A DNA stretch of 64,000 bases, taken from assembly GCA_963971405.1 (NCBI GenBank), contig OZ020488.1, positions 11,535,261 through 11,599,260 of the forward strand, written 5' to 3'. The position numbers and the translations under genes are program-made. This document shows, one piece after another, positions 55,108 to 64,000 of this stretch (position 1 is the first letter of the stretch; each line of letters starts with the position of its first letter). Source of the stretch: Psococerastis gibbosa. Taxonomy: Eukaryota; Arthropoda; Insecta; Psocodea; Psocidae. Under the pieces are notes generated by a model, which saw nothing but the letters and a program-made list of their open reading frames with translations, ran no database searches and had not been told where the DNA came from.

Positions 55108-57240
55108 ATGAGTAATAATCCAGCGAATAAATTAGCATTACTAGTGGACAGCGTTTCCACTTTGAGGGAAATTTCCCTTTTTAGGGAAAATCCGGGTTTA
55201 TTCACTGCACTAAAGGGAAATTGGAGGGAAAAGGGAATTTTGAGGGAAATTTGAAGAAATAAGAGAGATATTGAGGGAACTTTGAGGGAAAACAAGAAAA
55301 GTCAATGATTAAAATAAACTAGCTGAAAATGGAAAATGTTACAATACATAATAAAAACACATAAAACTTGATAAATATGAATAAATAACGGTTTCAAATT
55401 TTAGCGCGAATGTTATGAATTCTCAATTCTGATGCCACTACTGATGGCTTGGTGGGAATTTTAAAAACAGGAGTACATCAGTGCTTTGCTTATGATATGA
55501 TGATTTGACCTGTTGTAGCAGCACAACTACACGACAACACGAGGTAAAGAAAGGCACAGGCACGTGTTTTGGGTCCTTCCCCCGAAATATTTGCAGCGTA
55601 CACTAGATAGAATGGAGTTTTAAATATACAGTAGAATCCGGTTATAATGACATCGAAGGGAAAATAATTGTCAAACATGGATGTCATACAAGACGTATAG
55701 TATACAATATAACTAGGTATATATATTGAAAACCTAACTATCTTCGTAATTCGTCATAATAGGCGGTTGGTCAATGTTCAATATAGACGGATTCTTAATA
55801 AACGGAATCTACTGTATTGAGGTTACACCAATTTTAGGAAAACTCGTTGAAAGAGCGAGGGAAAACCATTGGCGTAAATAGGGGGGTCCTCCCCCGGATT
55901 TCTGGTGACAAATGGAGGCTAAAGGCGTAGTATCCACAATAACGAAAGGGAAATTAATTCTTGGTGTGCTTATTTCACCTGAAAGACTTAACAAAAATAA
56001 AAGTAAACATATTGACCAAGTACTTTCACAAAAAAAATATTACTCAAAAAGCTTAAAACCCCAATACTTCAGACCTGTTTTTTCAGACATTTTCTCCGGG
56101 CCCCCCGCAGTGATAGGTATATTTGTCGGTAAAATCTCAACTATACTGCTTGCAAAATGCGTAAAACCTCACGAATTTGGGCCTATTTATAATTTTTTTT
56201 CCTCCGGGGGAGACCCCCCGGGCCCCCCTTTCTCTAGGTTATAACATGCGCAAAAACCTTTGGGACCATTTATCAATTTTTTCTCCGGGGAGACCCCCGG
56301 GCCCCCCTGCCTCCAGGGTATAACATGTGTATTGGTTACTTATACCCTACTTGAAAGGTGAATGTATAGGTTCCAATTTTAGGCAAAATTCTCCCGCATC
56401 CTCCGAGGAAAATACCAAAATCCGCGTCTGGTACCACCATTCAAAACAGGTTCAGCAATTTGGCCGTCATGCATATATGTAGTATAATGAGACGACTAGG
56501 TCGCTGGGCGTTCCAGAAACAAAAGTTTACTTTTTATTTTTTTTGTTTTACTCATTAAAAAACAATAAAATTTAAATAATAAAAAAGTCTTAAAATTTGC
56601 TAGGCAGACTTCCCCCCCCCAGAAATTTTGGAAATTTAGAAAATAGAGGAATATTAGCGAATTGGGCGAGCGAGGGAAAAGAGGGAAATTTTGAGTTGCC
56701 GCTGAGGGAAATGTGATGTATCGCAAGTGGAAACGCTGCTAGTGGACAAGCTGGAGTCTCTGTATACTAGGACTACCATGTCCGCGATTCGGTCATTTCT
56801 TATTCAAAAAATAAAGTCTCTCTGTTGTGGTCCAAAGTACAGATGTGTGTCACTCTCCGCGCCGAATTATCCAAACTAGAGGATGACATACGTGCCGTAA
56901 ACCAAGAAATTAATGACCCCAAGCTCCAAAAAGACATTTCAGCCACAGTCAAAAAATTCGACGAAATGATAGAATCAATCAACGTCCGTTATTATGAAGC
57001 CCTAGATGCTACGAAATCAGCAGCTAGCATCCAGCAAGCGAATCTGCCTCCCGCAAACCCGCAACCTTCTGGTTCAAGTGTCCGCCTACCGCAAATCCAG
57101 GTACCACCATTTTCTGGTGACATCAAGGATTTTCCTCGTTTCATGAAACTTTTTAATGCAGTTGTGGCTAGTCGAAGGACGATGCAATTGAATAGGCAGT
57201 GTAGACTTGAATTGGTTTGTATTGCAGTGCTTCGACTCAA
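55108..57240 (+). mobile_element. BEL/Pao retrotransposon fossil (gag part), split by a hAT element
   Basis: A gag-like frame begins near 55108, is interrupted by the hAT element at 55149-56738 and resumes after it. The second part contains RLPQIQVPPFSGDIKDFPRF, the LPxIxLPxFSGDxxxWPxF signature of Pao/BEL gag (DUF1759), preceded by a coiled-coil-like segment. No pol region is seen. A broken fossil. A tggcgcctaacctgtgac stretch at about 54495 could be a primer-binding site. Confidence 0.65.
55149..56738. mobile_element. hAT non-autonomous element, 1.59 kb, with perfect 8 bp target duplication
   Basis: Inverted ends cagcgtttccactt and aagtggaaacgctg. Target ctagtgga at 55141-55148 and 56739-56746. 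Both subterminal regions are full of tgagggaaa / tttccctca motifs. No transposase. A second G/C-run element resembling the one at 122-380 seems nested at about 55866-56430 (ccgggggagaccccc). Inserted in the BEL fossil, so younger than it. Confidence 0.85.
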
Positions 57241-57261
57241 GTTAGAGTAATTTAACACACA

Positions 57262-57530
57262 GTGGTTACAGTATGAGCTGTGAGACGAGAACGATACATG
57301 CTTACAATTAATATTGAATTTGATCCAGCCTGCTTCCATATAGAAAAACCAACTCTGTGTCCACAGCTAAAGGAGCTGATGAGACACAGAGGGTAGATTA
57401 AAGATATTATTGAATAAGAGAAATAAATACGTAAAAGGAAGATTGAGGAATATTGAATTATCTGAATGTGAACAGCGCCATCTACCGGGAAAAAGGTGAA
57501 GCTGGAAGCAGACTGGTTATTACACATGTG
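57262..57530. repeat. LTR-like sequence
   Basis: Contains gtgaacagcgccatctaccg and ends gactggttattaca, features seen in many arthropod Gypsy/BEL LTRs. It lies just downstream of the gag fossil. No partner LTR is in the window, so the call is weak. Confidence 0.3.
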
Positions 57531-57534
57531 GGAC

Positions 57535-58010
57535 TAAGTGGTCCCCACAAACTCGAAAAAATCTGCAAGCATTGATACGAAATGCAGACAATCTTATTAA
57601 CATATTTAATTTTTCAGACTTTAACAATTTAAGATAATTCTCATTTCTGGAAAATCACCTATCTCTCAATAAAACAAATCAGAGCACGATTTTCACCAGG
57701 ACCCTGGAATTTTGCTTTTTGTTTTTAAATTTGTTATTTGCTATTCTGCTCTTATGTTGTTACCAATCCTCATGCGCCTTCAAGTATTTTAAAAAGGGTT
57801 TTTAACCCATCTGAAACGGGATATGACTTTGTCTTTTTGAACGTTAGCTTTTATTTATTTAGCTTTTTTTTCTGCTTTAATGCTCAGTTAAAACAATTTC
57901 GAAATTTTTTTTACCTTTTGAATTCCCATACATTGGTTACATGTGAATCTTTTGGGGAGAAAAGACTGATTAAAACTTAAATGGGCTATCAAAAATAAGT
58001 AAAAGGATCA
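57535..58010. other. No recognisable feature
   Basis: AT-rich. An 80 aa frame at 57738-57980 looks accidental. Confidence 0.45.
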
Positions 58011-58018
58011 CTGTGATC

Positions 58019-58294
58019 CAGAGGCGTAAAGTTTTGGAATGATGGCGGGGGCAAAACTAAGTAGACCTATTATGACGTCTTCAGGCAGGCTAAGGAAAAA
58101 TTGAAAATATAAGAGCAAAATAGTAGGGTTTTACGCATCTTAATAGTAGTAAAATATAGCTGTAGATTTTACTAAGCTAAAAAAGGAATGCCTATAGCTG
58201 CAAAGGGGACCATGAAGTATGAACCACGTCTTACAATGCTCGAGGCAGGGGGGCAAGTTGGACCGTGCCCCCCCCCCCCAACTTTACGCCCCTG
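58019..58294. mobile_element. hAT-like MITE, family C copy 2
   Basis: Perfect 8 bp target ctgtgatc at 58011-58018 and 58295-58302. The ends are cagaggcgtaaagtttt and aactttacgcccctg. Collinear with copy 1 (atgatggcgggggcaaaa, ggttttacgcat, accacgtcttacaatgctcg). Confidence 0.8.
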
Positions 58295-58429
58295 CTGTGA
58301 TCTCATGCCGATTGTAAATAATGGCTTCCACTGAGTTTAATGCTATTTTCGAACAATTAAATATTGTGGGCCATCAGAATTTTTAGTTTCCTTTGTAGTA
58401 CCTGTAGTAGGTAGTTAGTACTTTGGGGT

Positions 58430-58583
58430 TGAAATATTCGATTTCGAGATTTCAACGGATTTACTCGTTCTGAGGTGCCAGGACACAAAAAAGTATTATT
58501 ACGAAATGTCTGCCTGTCTCTTGTGGCCAAACTACTTTATCTACTTTATGGAATTTGATGAAATTCGGCATGACAGCTAAAAA
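58430..58583 (-). mobile_element. Helentron-like element, family A copy 8 (fragment)
   Basis: gatttcgagatttcaacgga tttactcgttctgaggt, acgaaatgtctgcctgtc, aaattcggcatga. Only the 3' conserved block remains, without hairpin. Confidence 0.5.
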
Positions 58584-58706
58584 TTGTTTTGTAGATGGGT
58601 AGCTAATTCTTTTTTCGTGTACAAAGACATGAAAAAAACACTAATTTGCACCCTTATTTACAATTTTGTCATAAAGTCTTCGTCTGTAACATCATAGCGT
58701 TATTAA

Positions 58707-59089
58707 GGCGCCCATTCCACCGACCGGCTAGGGCTATTTACAAAAACAGTGACGTGGTAGCAGACATTCAAGACTTAGGTGGGGTTTCCGCGGACCTCGC
58801 ATTGCAGAATTGACGGAAATGTTTATTTTCCTCTATGCCATAGTTAACATTGATCAATGATCATACAGTAAAATCACAAACAAACAAACTAAAATTAAAA
58901 AATGGCGTCATGGGATATGTTAAGTACAAACATTTTAATAGATTTCTATAAAAAGAAAATTTCTAATTTCCGTCAATGTCATTTGCATTCTGCAATGCGA
59001 GGTCGGTGGAAACGCCACCTAAGTCTTGAATGTCTGCTACCACGTCACCGTTTTTGTAAATAGCCCAGCCGGTCGGTGGAATGGGCGCC
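58707..59089. mobile_element. Nested fold-back element, family G composite copy 4
   Basis: Same two-tier structure as 33211-33558: outer ggcgcccattccaccgaccg, inner start gacttaggtggggtttccgc, inner end gccacctaagtcttgaatgt, outer end ggtcggtggaatgggcgcc. A roughly 35 bp A-rich insertion sits in the unpaired centre near 58863-58900. Flanks differ from those of copy 3. Confidence 0.7.
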
Positions 59090-59135
59090 TTTTGCGAGTC
59101 TATACACACCTTCCGATCATAGACACAGCAGCAAA

Positions 59136-59553
59136 TATGTTTTTGGGAATGAAACCTGTCCGTTTTTGTTACCCTATTGAACACCTAAAACATACCTGAA
59201 GGTAGAAATCCTCGATAGAAAGGTTTTGCAGAAAAATTATTTTTTAGTCATTTTTCATGAAAATTGAGTTATTTTCATTTTTTTTACTCCCAGAAGCAAA
59301 CTATCAAAGGGCAAGCGAGCCCCCGCTTGTTAACATTAATAACGACTGCAATATATGTGAATTTAAAAGAAATCGTTGGAGCCGTTTTTGAGAAAGAATT
59401 TTTTTAGACGTTTTTTGGAATTTTTTTTAGAATAAAACCCCTCAAAATTGAGTTAGCCCAAAATAAAAACAATGGTCCCGAGGTATGATTTTTGTGAACC
59501 TATGTGCCAAATTTCATTAAAATCGACCGAGTAGTTTGCCCGGAAATCGGTGA

Positions 59554-59586
<33 letters not shown>

Positions 59587-59722
59587 GCGACAGACAGACA
59601 TTTCGCAAAAACCACTTTTTCGGGTTCCTTGGACCTCAAAACGTGTAATTCCGTTGAAATCTCGGAATCGAAAATTTCGACCATCACAAAGCTTTCCTTA
59701 TACCACGTATAAATTGGAAAGC
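59136..59722 (+). mobile_element. Helentron-like element, family A copy 9 (5' truncated)
   Basis: It starts about 250 bp into the family (tttttgggaatgaaacctgt), with (CAGA)n at 59554-59600 and the 3' hairpin ending attggaaagc at 59722. The overlapping 81-126 aa frames are not genes. Confidence 0.65.
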
Positions 59723-59729
59723 AAAAAAC

Positions 59730-60390
59730 GTTTAACCTGCAAGTATTAATTAAATCCCATGCTCTGATTCTGTAGCCTAATGGGAAATTGAACTGCAAAC
59801 AAATTTGATACCTTTCACTCACTAACTTGATATGGTAAACACAAATGCTATAGTACCTACCTAATGAAAACGGATATTTTTCAATTAACCCTGGCATTGA
59901 ATAAATTCATTTTACTGCTGAAGTTTTTTCACAAGTTCAAATAAAAAGACTACCTACCTAACTTTGATTATTAACGGAGCAAGTTCAGACAGTTTTACGA
60001 TGGCGTTACGCTCGCAGGCCGTTTACATCAATTTTGCAAACAATATTTCTTGTAAGCTATAAAAAAAATATAAAAAAAATCTTTTATACTCAATGTGCCG
60101 CTTGATTGTGCGTTCATTTTAATAATAAAAAAATATGCAACTGCACAGCTGAAAACGCAGAATGCCTGACTAGGAATTTATAGAAATGAAACACTGGATA
60201 ATACAATATAATAAATGGATTGCGGTTTTTTAAAAGAAAGTTGGGCTTGACTTGCAAAAAGTGAGCTTGGTTTGGAAAAATCCTACCTACAAGTTCGGTT
60301 TCGAAACAATTAAGCCGAACTACAAGCCAAACCATGCATTTGGTTGAACTAAGTTAATAATAACCTAGCATAAAAACTAATATTTAGGTT
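59730..60390. other. No recognisable feature
   Basis: AT-rich sequence without an exon, RNA gene or shared repeat that I can identify. Confidence 0.45.
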
Positions 60391-60701
60391 GTTAAGAGTG
60401 TAGTAGTATATTCCGTAGGAAATTGGCAGCCCGATGGCGAAATTTAATAGTTCTCATTTTTTATTAAATTGACTAGGCAAGTTATTTAAAGTTTGGCTCA
60501 TTGAAGTTGTATAAGACTACTTTATGCATCATATAGTAGGGAATTTTAATTTTGTCATAAAAAATTGTTGGCTAAAATTTCATGTAAAATAGATATAGGT
60601 AAATGTACCATGAAAAAAACTACCAAACCAAAAATGAATAATACCCTATTATATGAAGTCTTATACACATTAAATAAGTCAAATCTTAAATAACTTGCTT
60701 A

Positions 60702-60856
60702 CAAGGCCGTAGCCAAAGGGGTTCAACCCCCCCCCCCCCCCCCCAAATGAAATGGTTTGATTAGATAGAATCGGATTTTGAGAGGAAACATAAAAACCAC
60801 TGTGTAATATTCAATGAAATATCTAAGACCCGAAAAAAATTCTGGCTACGGCCTTG
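60702..60856. mobile_element. hAT-like MITE, family J copy 3
   Basis: Perfect 8 bp target cttgctta (60694-60701, 60857-60864). Ends caaggccgtagcca and tggctacggccttg, with a C run next to the left end. Confidence 0.8.
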
Positions 60857-60932
60857 CTTGCTTAGTTAATTAAATAAAAATAAGAAATCTTAAATTTTGA
60901 GCTGCCAATTTCCTACGGGACGTACGCTCTTA

Positions 60933-61165
60933 GTAGTAGTATGGTTGGACACAGTCCCAATCCACGGTGTGGGCCCATAGGACAGGGGACCTCCTGATTA
61001 TAGTGAATTCCGAACCACTTGGGGAACACAGTGAAGTCACGATTAGTTCGGAGGTGACCAGGACAAGTCCTACCATGTTTCCCTACCGGCACTGTGCACA
61101 CGACCAAGTTATTTGCATCTTTGAACTTGCTTTGGTCCGCTGGATTCAACTTGGTAAGGCGGCCA
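60933..61165 (-). mobile_element. SINE family V copy 9 with 11 bp target duplication
   Basis: Target gtacgctctta at 60922-60932 and 61166-61176. On the minus strand from tggccgccttaccaagttga to (TAC)n. The duplicated target includes the TIR tip of MITE I. Confidence 0.75.
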
Positions 61166-61267
61166 GTACGCTCTTAAGGTTAAACTGTAAAATTACATGG
61201 AATACTGGGTAGGGAAAACTGTTATGAGTCTTGTGGCCTTATGGTGTATTTATCTGTTATCCTGTCA

Positions 61268-61320
61268 CGCTTACTTACTTACGTACTTACTTACTTAAAT
61301 ACTTACATACTTACTTTCTT
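61268..61320. repeat. (CTTA)n microsatellite
   Basis: Imperfect ctta repeats. Confidence 0.85.
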
Positions 61321-61396
61321 TATCCATGTTAAACCGACATTCAAAAGTGGCCATCAGAAGAGCCCAAAAACTACACCTGTAGAGGTAGAGGTTATT

Positions 61397-62395
61397 ATTT
61401 AAGGACTTTTTCTGGAGCCAGCCCTACTTATAGCAGCCCAAAGATCCAATGGCCAAAATTATATACGGATACAATATAAAGAACCGGTCCGAGTTTACTC
61501 GAACATGCTTTCCAATTTATCAACATTAGTAGATAGAGAACATGAGTAATTTCATGGTAAATAATTTTCCAGTGGTTATAAATTTCCGATACATGGGGGG
61601 GGGGGGGGTTGTCCTCCTGACGTCACTGGAAGTGAGGTGAATTCTAGATAGGTCAGACCAACACATTAATTACAACACAGCAATAATGGCAGGGCACGCA
61701 ATGACTTTGAGCGCGAATTTTTTTCAACAAATAATTTTTTGTGCAAAACCAAATTTTTCTTGGGAAAAGCAACATATCCGGTTTCATTACTCAATTTAAC
61801 ACCTAAAACATGCCTGAAGGTAGATATCAGCGATAGAAAGGTTTCGCAGAAAAATTATTTTTTAGTCATTTTTCATTAAAATTTAGTTATTTTTATTTTT
61901 TTGCCCCCAGAAGCAAACTATCAAGGGGCAAGCGACCCCCCGCATTTTGTCAACATTTATAACGACTACAATATATGAGAATTTAAAAAAAATCGTTGGA
62001 GCCGTTTTTGAGAAATAATTTTTGTAGACGTTTTTTTGGAGTTTTTTTGGAATAAAACACCCCCAAGTTGAGTTAGCCCCAAATAAAAAAAATGATCCCG
62101 AGGTATGATTTTTGTAAACCAACATGCCGAATTTTATCAAAATCGACCGAGTAGTTTGCCCGGAAATCGATGCACAGACAGACAGACATTTCGAAAAAAA
62201 CACTTTTTTGGGTTCCTGGGACCTGAAAACGTGTAAATCCGTTGAAATCTGGGAATCGAAAATTTCGACCATCACAAAGCTTCCCTTATACTACGTATAA
62301 ATTGGAAAGCAATAATGTCCGAAATCCATGGGGTCGTTGGCATTGGACAAGGGACCAATGTGCCACTTTAAGGAGGCCTAAGCTTATAAAACGTC
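61397..62395. mobile_element. Interspersed repeat M copy 4, split by family A copy 10
   Basis: Left part: ttaaggactttttctggagc ... aatggccaaaattatatacg (to about 61478). Right part: atgtccgaaatccatggggt cgttggcattggacaaggg (from 62311). Both ends match M copies 2 and 3 in inverted sense, so M existed first and A landed in it. Confidence 0.55.
61481..62310 (+). mobile_element. Helentron-like element, family A copy 10 (full length)
   Basis: Full 5' end (gaaccggtccgagtttactc), subterminal repeat gctttccaatttat, G run (61595-61608), a short CAGA tract (62174-62188) and 3' hairpin to 62310. The insertion point in repeat M can be compared with uninterrupted M copies and shows no target duplication of note, as expected for Helitron-type transposition. 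Confidence 0.7.
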
Positions 62396-62399
62396 CTTC

Positions 62400-63145
62400 A
62401 GGGCATTACTGATATTCTATACTTTAAATCTGTAATAAGAAGTAAGTGTCAATGGGCCATAAGTTTCTTGTTATAAAATCGGAATAGCATCAGCAATTCT
62501 GGTCGGCTGCGTTTGATGGCTGCCGTCGGGCTGTGTCGCTGTGATGGCAAACCATAAAACCCAACTGACCTCAACAGATAGCAAGGCTTTTCTTCTAAAA
62601 CAACTTTACAGCCTCTTAAACAGAGCGGTTACATATTCTTTCAGTCAGATATCAATATTTCCGTTTCAATACTATTTCTAGACGAGCCGGAAGTGTTGTT
62701 TTTTTCAGAAGGTTGGTTCCCATAATTGAACTGAATTGAAACTACTTTTTGGAAATACCTAAAGGCGAGCAATAAGACTATTTATTTATTTTTATTGCTT
62801 TATAAAGCCTTGTTTTCATGTCAACCCTAAAACACATTGTATTATTAATATAGGCACTCAAAATTAAATCTAGAAGAAAAAGAAAATACGAGAGAGAAAG
62901 AGAGGGAAAAAAAGGATAAAGTATATGGGGGGAGGGGGGGATCCATTGTTATCACCATTACCAGACCGGAGTTTATTAGAGATTAAAAGGGAATCAGAGA
63001 ACCCCCTATCATTTTTTTACACAAAGTCAGATTACACTGAAAATGTTGATCATGAGAGCAATCAGGTTTCATAAATTAGAAAAAATGCACACCGACATAT
63101 TGTGGGTTTCGTGCAGGCACGTATGCAAAAGGGGATTTTGGCGGC
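62400..63145. other. No recognisable gene
   Basis: AT-rich, with a purine-rich stretch at 62876-62940. No exon or repeat family identified. Confidence 0.45.
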
Positions 63146-63149
63146 TGAA

Positions 63150-63345
63150 TAAATAAATATTGACTTTATGTTCTATTACTAAAGCCCTCCGTTCCACTAA
63201 ACTAGGAAGACCCGGGACCGCCTGCTTTACATGCCTTCCGAAGCATGGCCAGAAAAAGTAGCAAGTGTGAGACTCGAACCAACAACTTTTTGGGTGGAAT
63301 TCGGAGTCTGTACCACTAGGTACCTTACATGTCCTGTCCATTTTC
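63150..63345 (-). mobile_element. tRNA-derived SINE, family S copy 11
   Basis: Minus strand: gacatgtaaggtacc (A-box side), ggttcgagtctcac (B box), ggccatgcttcggaaggcat, gcaggcggtcccgggtcttc. The tail side is shortened (aataaataaata at 63148-63159). Confidence 0.7.
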
Positions 63346-63603
63346 GGGTTACAGTATAGACACAAAGGGGGTATACAAGTGATTTTTTTCTGACTTACCC
63401 ATTTGAAACCACGTTTTTGGTTTTAATTTTAAATATTATATATATTGCTATATTATATTATTAGATCAATTCACAATGTCATTTTTTTCTTATTTATAAA
63501 TAACTTTTGTATTTATGACACCAAAGATTTATGTTTACCTTTACTTTGACTGTTATCGATCTCGCGGTGCTAGTAAAACTACACAAGCTATGTACAGAGC
63601 TGT

Positions 63604-63776
63604 CAAGGCCGTAGCCAGGATTTTTTTCGGGGGGGGGGGGTAGAAATTTCATTGGGTATTACATAGTGGTTTTTATTTTTCCTCTCAAAATCCGATTCTA
63701 TCTAGTATGAAACCATTTCATTTCGGGGGGAGGGGGGTTCGAACCCCCCATGAACACCCCCTTGGCTACGGCCATG
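63604..63776. mobile_element. hAT-like MITE, family J copy 4
   Basis: Perfect 8 bp target agagctgt (63596-63603, 63777-63784). Ends caaggccgtagccagg and ttggctacggccatg, with G runs near both ends. Interior inverted relative to copy 1. Confidence 0.8.
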
Positions 63777-64000
63777 AGAGCTGTTGTTCAATAGTACTAC
63801 AATAAAAAATTCAAAGTAATTAATAAGTTTTCATTTGAATGGGTGAGAAGCCAATGTGTACAAATGACATTTTTTGTAATTTTTGAGATAACAGCACCGT
63901 GAAAATCTCTGGAAGCAAATCTCCGGAAGTCAATCTATGTGAACAGCCAAAAACTATATCTCTATCATACAAGTACATAGTTGTTGAGCTAAGAAGGGTT

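Larger units (their letters stand above)
60396..61173. mobile_element. TTAA-type MITE, family I copy 3, with two later insertions
   Basis: TTAA at 60392-60395 and 61174-61177. Terminal repeat gagtgtagtagtatattccg taggaaattggca pairs with tgccaatttcctacgggacg tacgctc. Inside are a hAT MITE (60702-60856) and, near the right tip, a V SINE (60933-61165). Without these the element is about 380 bp, like copy 2. Confidence 0.75.

Noticed and set aside
59517-59897. 126 aa minus-strand frame
   Set aside because: It runs through the 3' part of a Helentron-like element, including translated GTCT repeats (LSVCLSVCLSV).
61268-61320. Telomere-like or CRISPR-like short repeats
   Set aside because: Simple imperfect CTTA microsatellite. 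No spacers and no telomeric TTAGG repeats.

Overview
The window looks like a gene-poor, repeat-saturated piece of an AT-rich animal nuclear genome. An arthropod is most likely, but the species cannot be named from the sequence. Reasons: tRNA-derived SINEs, several LINE tails, BEL/Pao and Copia fossils, many hAT- and Harbinger-like MITEs, small exons with GT-AG borders in very long introns, and no prokaryotic gene organisation. Almost every open reading frame here is a by-product of repeats.

The best host-gene evidence is a pair of exons on the + strand, 29127-29250 and 38694-38779. Both have strong splice sites and their phases agree (1 nt + 2 nt split codon) across a 9.4 kb intron. Together they would encode two hydrophobic segments of a small membrane protein. 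The intron is full of transposons.

Layout. 1-2.2 kb: two copies of a Helentron-like family (family A: 3' hairpin, subterminal inverted repeats, internal CAGA/GTCT tract), the first split by a hAT MITE. 2.6-7.9 kb: tandem duplication, SINEs with a 5S-rRNA-like head (family V), LINE tails, a hAT MITE. 8.6-11.4 kb: MITEs, a V SINE, a Jockey-type LINE 3' end. 11.5-15.3 kb: a fold-back-type element with 535 bp inverted arms of about 99% identity, inserted inside an older MITE. 16-22.5 kb: family A relic, LINE 3' end, tRNA-derived SINEs (family S), palindromic fold-back MITEs (family G). 23.9-28.5 kb: MITE P, a 220-230 bp tandem array, two A copies. 29-39 kb: the host exons, MITEs B, C, D and J, a nested palindrome, SINEs. 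39-46 kb: a ~260 bp tandem array, a V SINE with perfect 14 bp target-site duplications, TTAA-flanked MITEs. 46.4-50.4 kb: an A copy flanked flush by 97 bp direct repeats that read like a hAT-type DUF4371 exon, then a LINE with a long reverse transcriptase frame and (TTCTA)n tail. 51.8-57.5 kb: LINE fragment, fossils of Copia, Gypsy-like and BEL/Pao elements, the last split by a 1.59 kb hAT element. 58-64 kb: MITEs, a second nested palindrome, two A copies and a triple nest of TTAA MITE + hAT MITE + V SINE.

Many insertions can be proved from target-site duplications (8 bp for hAT-like families, 10-14 bp for SINEs, TTAA for family I), so the relative order of several insertions can be read. All identities and distances were judged by eye.
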